Positions 60,435 to 64,000 of a DNA stretch of 64,000 nt are shown here, piece after piece; the first letter of the stretch is position 1; every line of letters starts with the position of its first letter. Made by a program: the position numbers and the translations under genes. The notes below the pieces were generated by a model. It worked only from the letters and a program-made list of their open reading frames with translations, was not told the origin of the DNA and ran no database searches. This stretch comes from JAFIEN01 sp051859505 (GTDB lineage Bacteria > Pseudomonadota > Alphaproteobacteria > Rhodobacterales > Rhodobacteraceae). Location: positions 41,280 to 105,279 of the forward strand of contig JBHYFN010000010.1 of the NCBI GenBank assembly GCA_051859505.1. Reading direction: 5' to 3'.

Positions 60435-61331
60435 ATGTGTGGCATCGTCGGGTTGTTCCTCAAGGACCCCAAACTCGAACCGCAGCTTGGCGCTATGCTG
60501 ACCGAGATGCTGATCACCATGACCGACCGCGGCCCGGATTCGGCCGGCATCGCGATCTACACCACGCCGCAGGACGGCCGTGCCCGGCTGACCGTGCAAT
60601 CGGCCGACCCGGAGGCGGATTTCCCCGGCCTCGACACCGATCTGGCCGGTGCCGTCGGCGGCGCGGTCACGATGGAGCGCAAGGATACCCATGCGGTGCT
60701 CGAGGTGGAGGCCGAGAAGCTTGACGCCGCCCGCGCCGCCGTCACCGCCCTGCGCGATGGCATCAAGGTGATGAGCGCGGGCGAGACGATCGAGATCTTC
60801 AAGGAAGTCGGCCTGCCCAAGGATGTGGCCGCCCGCTTTCACCTCTCCGACATGGCCGGCACGCATGGCATCGGCCATACGCGGATGGCCACGGAAAGCG
60901 CCGTCACCACGATGGGCGCGCATCCTTTTTCCACCGGGCCGGATCAGTGCCTTGTGCACAACGGCTCGCTCTCGAACCACAATTCCGTCCGGCGCGAGCT
61001 GATCCGCCACGGCATGAGCTTCGAGACGCAGAACGACACCGAGGTCGCCGCCGCCTTCATCAGCCACAAGCTGCAGGAGGGCGAAAGCCTGGGCGAGGCG
61101 ATGGAGGATACGCTGACCGATCTGGACGGCTTCTTCACCTTCGTCGTGGGCACCAAGAACGGCTTTGGCGTCGTGCGCGATCCCATCGCCTGCAAGCCCG
61201 CCGTGATGGCCGAGACCGACCAGTATGTCGCCTTCGGATCGGAATACCGCGCGCTTGCCAACCTTCCGGGGATCGAGGCGGCCCGCGTCTGGGAACCCGA
61301 ACCCGCCACCGTCTATTTCTGGGAACGCTGA
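60435..61331 (+). CDS. mgsA: N-methylglutamate synthase subunit A / class II glutamine amidotransferase (GlxB-like)
   Basis: 298 residues. Begins MCGIVGLF, so Cys2 is the N-terminal nucleophile after Met removal. GHTRMATESAV and LVHNGSLSNHNSVRREL are the standard glutamine-binding blocks. In the three-subunit enzyme the N-terminal glutamate-synthase parts are split over separate proteins. In this operon it should release methylamine or ammonia from gamma-glutamylmethylamide or glutamine. ATG 60435 has AAGGA upstream. Confidence 0.83.
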   Translation: MCGIVGLFLKDPKLEPQLGAMLTEMLITMTDRGPDSAGIAIYTTPQDGRARLTVQSADPEADFPGLDTDLAGAVGGAVTMERKDTHAVLEVEAEKLDAARAAVTALRDGIKVMSAGETIEIFKEVGLPKDVAARFHLSDMAGTHGIGHTRMATESAVTTMGAHPFSTGPDQCLVHNGSLSNHNSVRRELIRHGMSFETQNDTEVAAAFISHKLQEGESLGEAMEDTLTDLDGFFTFVVGTKNGFGVVRDPIACKPAVMAETDQYVAFGSEYRALANLPGIEAARVWEPEPATVYFWER

Positions 61332-61333
61332 GG

Positions 61334-62023
61334 ATGCAGACCTTCGATCTTGAAGCCGAGGGGCTGCGCGCCCTGAATTCGCAACTTCACGCGCTGAAGG
61401 GGCAGACCAACCTGACCGCATGGGAAATCGTCAATCCCAAGGGCGCCCATGCCATTGCCGTGGGGCTGGACGCACCGCTTGACGTCACGGTGCGGGGGTC
61501 CACGGGCTATTACTGCGCCGGCATGAACAAGCAGGCCACCGTGCGCGTGGCCGGTTCCGCCGGGCCGGGCGTGGCCGAGAACATGATGTCGGGCACGGTG
61601 ATCGTCGAAGGCGACGCCTCGCAATATGCAGGTGCCACCGGGCGGGGCGGACTTCTGGTCATCAAGGGCAATGCCTCGTCCCGCTGCGGGATTTCCATGA
61701 AGGGGATCAGCATCGTCGTGCATGGCAATATCGGCCATATGTCGGCCTTCATGGCGCAATCGGGCAATCTGGTCGTCCTTGGCGATGCCGGCGAGGCGCT
61801 GGGGGATTCGCTGTACGAGGCGCGGATCTTTGTGCGCGGGTCAGTCAAGTCGCTGGGGGCCGATTGCATCGAGAAAGAGATGCGGCCCGAGCATTACGAG
61901 CTGCTCGAAGACCTGCTGAAGCGCGGCGAGGCGGATGCCAAGGCCAGGCCCGAGGAATTCCGCCGCTACGGCTCGGCCCGCAAGCTTTACAATTTCAATA
62001 TCGACAACGCGTCGTCATACTGA
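61334..62023 (+). CDS. mgsB: N-methylglutamate synthase subunit B / GXGXG-domain protein (GlxC-like)
   Basis: 229 residues, right-handed beta-helix of the glutamate synthase alpha-subunit C-terminus: repeated turns such as VAGSAGPGVAENMMSGTVIVEGDASQYAGATGRGGLLVIKGNASSRCG. Starts 2 nt after mgsA. It carries no active site but holds the synthase together in the homologous enzyme. Confidence 0.85.
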   Translation: MQTFDLEAEGLRALNSQLHALKGQTNLTAWEIVNPKGAHAIAVGLDAPLDVTVRGSTGYYCAGMNKQATVRVAGSAGPGVAENMMSGTVIVEGDASQYAGATGRGGLLVIKGNASSRCGISMKGISIVVHGNIGHMSAFMAQSGNLVVLGDAGEALGDSLYEARIFVRGSVKSLGADCIEKEMRPEHYELLEDLLKRGEADAKARPEEFRRYGSARKLYNFNIDNASSY

Positions 62024-62036
62024 GGCCGGACCTGAC

Positions 62037-63365
62037 ATGACCGATCTTCCCCGGACCCCGCCCCGCTATTCGGCCACCTTCACTCCGGCCGTGAATGCCG
62101 AGATCCGCCGCGCCGCGGCCAGCGGCATCTATGATATCCGCGGCGGCGGCACCAAGCGCCACCTGCCGCATTTCGACGACCTTCTGTTCCTTGGCGCCTC
62201 GATGAGCCGCTACCCGCTGGAAGGCTACCGCGAGAAATGCGCGACCGATGTCTGGCTGGGCACGCGGTACGCGAAAAAGCCGATCCATCTGGACATTCCG
62301 ATCACCATCGCGGGGATGAGCTTCGGCGCCCTCTCCGGCCCCGCGAAAGAGGCTTTGGGGCGCGGCGCGACCGAGGCCGGCACCTCGACCACCACCGGCG
62401 ACGGGGGGATGACCGAGGAGGAACGCGGGCATTCGAAAACGCTGGTCTATCAATACCTTCCCTCGCGCTACGGGATGAACCCCGATGACCTGCGCCGGGC
62501 CGATGCGATCGAGGTGGTCGTGGGTCAGGGCGCGAAACCGGGCGGCGGCGGGATGCTGCTGGGCCAGAAGATTTCCGACCGCGTGGCCGAGATGCGCAAC
62601 CTGCCCAAGGGCATCGACCAGCGCTCGGCCTGCCGCCACCCCGACTGGACCGGGCCGGATGACCTCGAGATCAAGATCCTCGAGCTGCGCGAGATCACCG
62701 AATGGGAAAAGCCGATCTACATCAAGGTCGGCGGCGCGCGGCCCTATTACGACACGGCGCTGTCGGTGAAGGCGGGGGCGGATGTCGTGGTCCTCGACGG
62801 GATGCAGGGCGGCACGGCGGCGACGCAGGATGTGTTCATCGAACATGTCGGCATGCCGATCCTGGCCTGCATTCCGCAGGCGGTGAAGGCGCTGCAGGAT
62901 CTGGGGATGCACCGCAAGGTGCAGCTGATCGTCTCGGGCGGGATCCGCACCGGCGCGGATGTGGCCAAGGCGATGGCGCTGGGCGCGGATGCGGTGGCCA
63001 TCGGCACGGCGGCGCTCATCGCTCTGGGCGACAATGATCCGCGCTGGGAAGAGGAGTACCAGAAGCTGGGCACCACGGCGGATGCCTATGACGACTGGCA
63101 CGAAGGCCTCGACCCCGCCGGCATCACCACGCAGGATCCCGAGCTTGCGGCCCGTTTCGACCCCGTGCTGGGCGGGCGGCGGCTGAAAAACTACCTCAAG
63201 GTCATGACGCTCGAGGCGCAGACAATCGCGCGGGCCTGTGGCAAGAACCACCTGCACAACCTCGAACCCGAAGACCTTTGCGCTCTGACGATCGAGGCGG
63301 CGGCAATGGCGGGCGTGCCCATCGCGGGCACCAACTGGATCCCCGGGCGCACCGGCGGTTTCTGA
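62037..63365 (+). CDS. mgsC: N-methylglutamate synthase subunit C / glutamate synthase-like FMN domain (GlxD-like)
   Basis: 442 residues. The FMN-binding TIM barrel of glutamate synthase: ITIAGMSFGALSGPAKEALGRGA, VVVGQGAKPGGGGMLLGQKIS, VVLDGMQGGTAATQDVF, LIVSGGIRTGADVAKAMALGADAVAIGTAALIALG. A C-terminal Cys-poor end lacks the classical iron-sulfur cluster motif as in MgsC/GlxD. It should form N-methylglutamate (or glutamate) from 2-oxoglutarate and the amine delivered by subunit A. Confidence 0.85.
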   Translation: MTDLPRTPPRYSATFTPAVNAEIRRAAASGIYDIRGGGTKRHLPHFDDLLFLGASMSRYPLEGYREKCATDVWLGTRYAKKPIHLDIPITIAGMSFGALSGPAKEALGRGATEAGTSTTTGDGGMTEEERGHSKTLVYQYLPSRYGMNPDDLRRADAIEVVVGQGAKPGGGGMLLGQKISDRVAEMRNLPKGIDQRSACRHPDWTGPDDLEIKILELREITEWEKPIYIKVGGARPYYDTALSVKAGADVVVLDGMQGGTAATQDVFIEHVGMPILACIPQAVKALQDLGMHRKVQLIVSGGIRTGADVAKAMALGADAVAIGTAALIALGDNDPRWEEEYQKLGTTADAYDDWHEGLDPAGITTQDPELAARFDPVLGGRRLKNYLKVMTLEAQTIARACGKNHLHNLEPEDLCALTIEAAAMAGVPIAGTNWIPGRTGGF

Positions 63366-63398
63366 CAGAAAAAGAACGAAGGACAGGGAGTTACCATC

Positions 63399-64000
63399 AT
63401 GGCGACAGATCTTGCCAAATGGGCCGCCGACAAAGGCGTCAAGTATTTCATGATCTCCTACACCGACCTGTTCGGTGGCCAAAGGGCCAAGCTGGTGCCC
63501 ACGCAGGCCATTTCCGACATGGCGGTGGATGGCGCGGGCTTTGCCGGTTTCGCCACCTGGCTCGACATGACGCCGGCCCATCCCGACCTGCTGGCGATAC
63601 CCGACCCCGAAGCGGTGATCCAGCTGCCCTGGAAGAAAGAGGTCGCCTGGGTCCCTGCCCGCGTCACGATGGAAGGGGAACTCGTCCAGCAGGCCCCGCG
63701 CAACGTGCTGGAACGGCTGGTGGCCGAGGCGGCAAAGGACGGGCTTCACGTCAAGACGGGCGTGGAGCCCGAATTCTTCTTGCTCAACGCCGAAGGCACC
63801 GCCGCCTCGGATATCTACGACACGGCGGAAAAGCCCTGCTACGACCAGCAGGCGATCCTGCGCCGCTATGACGTGATCGCCGAGATCTGCGACTACATGC
63901 TGGAAATGGGCTGGGAACCCTACCAGAACGACCACGAGGACGCGACCGGCCAGTTCGAGATGAACTGGAAATTCGACGACGTGGTGGCCACCGCCGACAA
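63399..64000 (+). CDS. gmaS: Gamma-glutamylmethylamide synthetase / glutamine synthetase-like ligase (GlnT type), 3' truncated by window
   Basis: 200 codons present, cut at the window edge. N-terminal beta-grasp: KYFMISYTDLFGGQRAKLVP, then FAGFATWLDMTPAHPDLLAIPDPEAVIQLPW; the catalytic half begins with VKTGVEPEFFLL (metal-binding Glu) and ends in NDHEDATGQFEMNW. The lineage is GlnA-like but with the shortened GlnT/GmaS pattern. After mgsABC it most likely ligates methylamine to glutamate; a type III glutamine synthetase is the alternative. N-methylglutamate dehydrogenase genes would be expected just beyond the window. Confidence 0.8.
   Translation, partial: MATDLAKWAADKGVKYFMISYTDLFGGQRAKLVPTQAISDMAVDGAGFAGFATWLDMTPAHPDLLAIPDPEAVIQLPWKKEVAWVPARVTMEGELVQQAPRNVLERLVAEAAKDGLHVKTGVEPEFFLLNAEGTAASDIYDTAEKPCYDQQAILRRYDVIAEICDYMLEMGWEPYQNDHEDATGQFEMNWKFDDVVATAD

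Overview
The window is a strongly GC-rich chromosomal segment with dense operons, many 1-4 nt start/stop overlaps (ATGA, TGATG) and occasional GTG/TTG starts. Gene content points to an alphaproteobacterium of the order Rhodobacterales (Rhodobacteraceae/Paracoccaceae): the murA - DUF2948 - hisD - UPF0262 - LMW phosphatase - infA - maf - RNase E/G - yacG housekeeping chain, DUF1178, and several operons for methylated amines. No insertion sequence, phage gene, integrase or CRISPR array was seen.

Layout. (1) 1-4.4 kb: a choline-kinase-like end, a dimethylglycine/sarcosine-dehydrogenase-like flavoprotein, a methyltransferase and a second choline-kinase-like phosphotransferase. (2) 4.9-17.2 kb: a GntR regulator and HMG-CoA lyase divergent from a long operon with a CaiB-type CoA-transferase, an HTH/coiled-coil protein, ATP-dependent hydantoinase subunits HyuA/HyuB, an isochorismatase-fold amidase and an RbsABC-type importer. 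This set fits uptake and hydrolysis of N-methylhydantoin (creatinine-derived) or a related cyclic ureide toward sarcosine. (3) 17.2-23.6 kb: trmB, SDR, DUF1178, exported glutathione peroxidase, HDAC-family deacetylase, an SDR plus aldo/keto reductase pair, and a VOC protein. (4) 23.6-32.1 kb: a carnitine/gamma-butyrobetaine locus with a CdhR-like regulator, dehydrocarnitine cleavage enzyme, a PhnZ/TmpB-like HD protein, a carnitine dehydrogenase-thioesterase fusion, acyl-CoA dehydrogenase, ADP-forming acyl-CoA synthetase and enoyl-CoA hydratase. (5) 32.1-40.3 kb: the housekeeping chain on the minus strand, with a nitrilase/GNAT/NTF2-like trio inside it. (6) 40.4-44.3 kb: an NlpC/P60-like protein, then a candidate peptide-modification locus: a HExxH (TIGR04267-like) hydroxylase, two peptides of about 50 residues sharing a D-x-L-M-G-F-R-[LI] motif, and an ATP-grasp protein, next to tRNA-Thr(GGT). 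(7) 44.4-57.2 kb: two MalK/UgpC-type sugar ABC importers, an enolase-superfamily sugar-acid dehydratase, an uncharacterised 622-residue protein and a GntR regulator. The same 11-mer TGATATATCTT occurs upstream of both operons and of the regulator. (8) 57.4-64 kb: a glycosyltransferase-like protein, then a methylammonium-type module: small membrane protein, Amt transporter and, divergently, a three-subunit glutamate-synthase-like enzyme (MgsABC) and the start of a GlnA-family ligase (GmaS), matching the N-methylglutamate pathway of methylamine use.

How it fits together. Carnitine would end in glycine betaine, N-methylhydantoin in sarcosine, and demethylation or amine cleavage products could feed the flavoprotein at the left and the N-methylglutamate genes at the right, so much of the window serves methylated-nitrogen catabolism. 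Two items are the most novel: the small-peptide/HExxH/ATP-grasp locus at 41.1-43.9 kb, and a family of five structured intergenic repeats whose stems covary while a GATATTTG-x-x-AACAAAAGAAGC core is kept.
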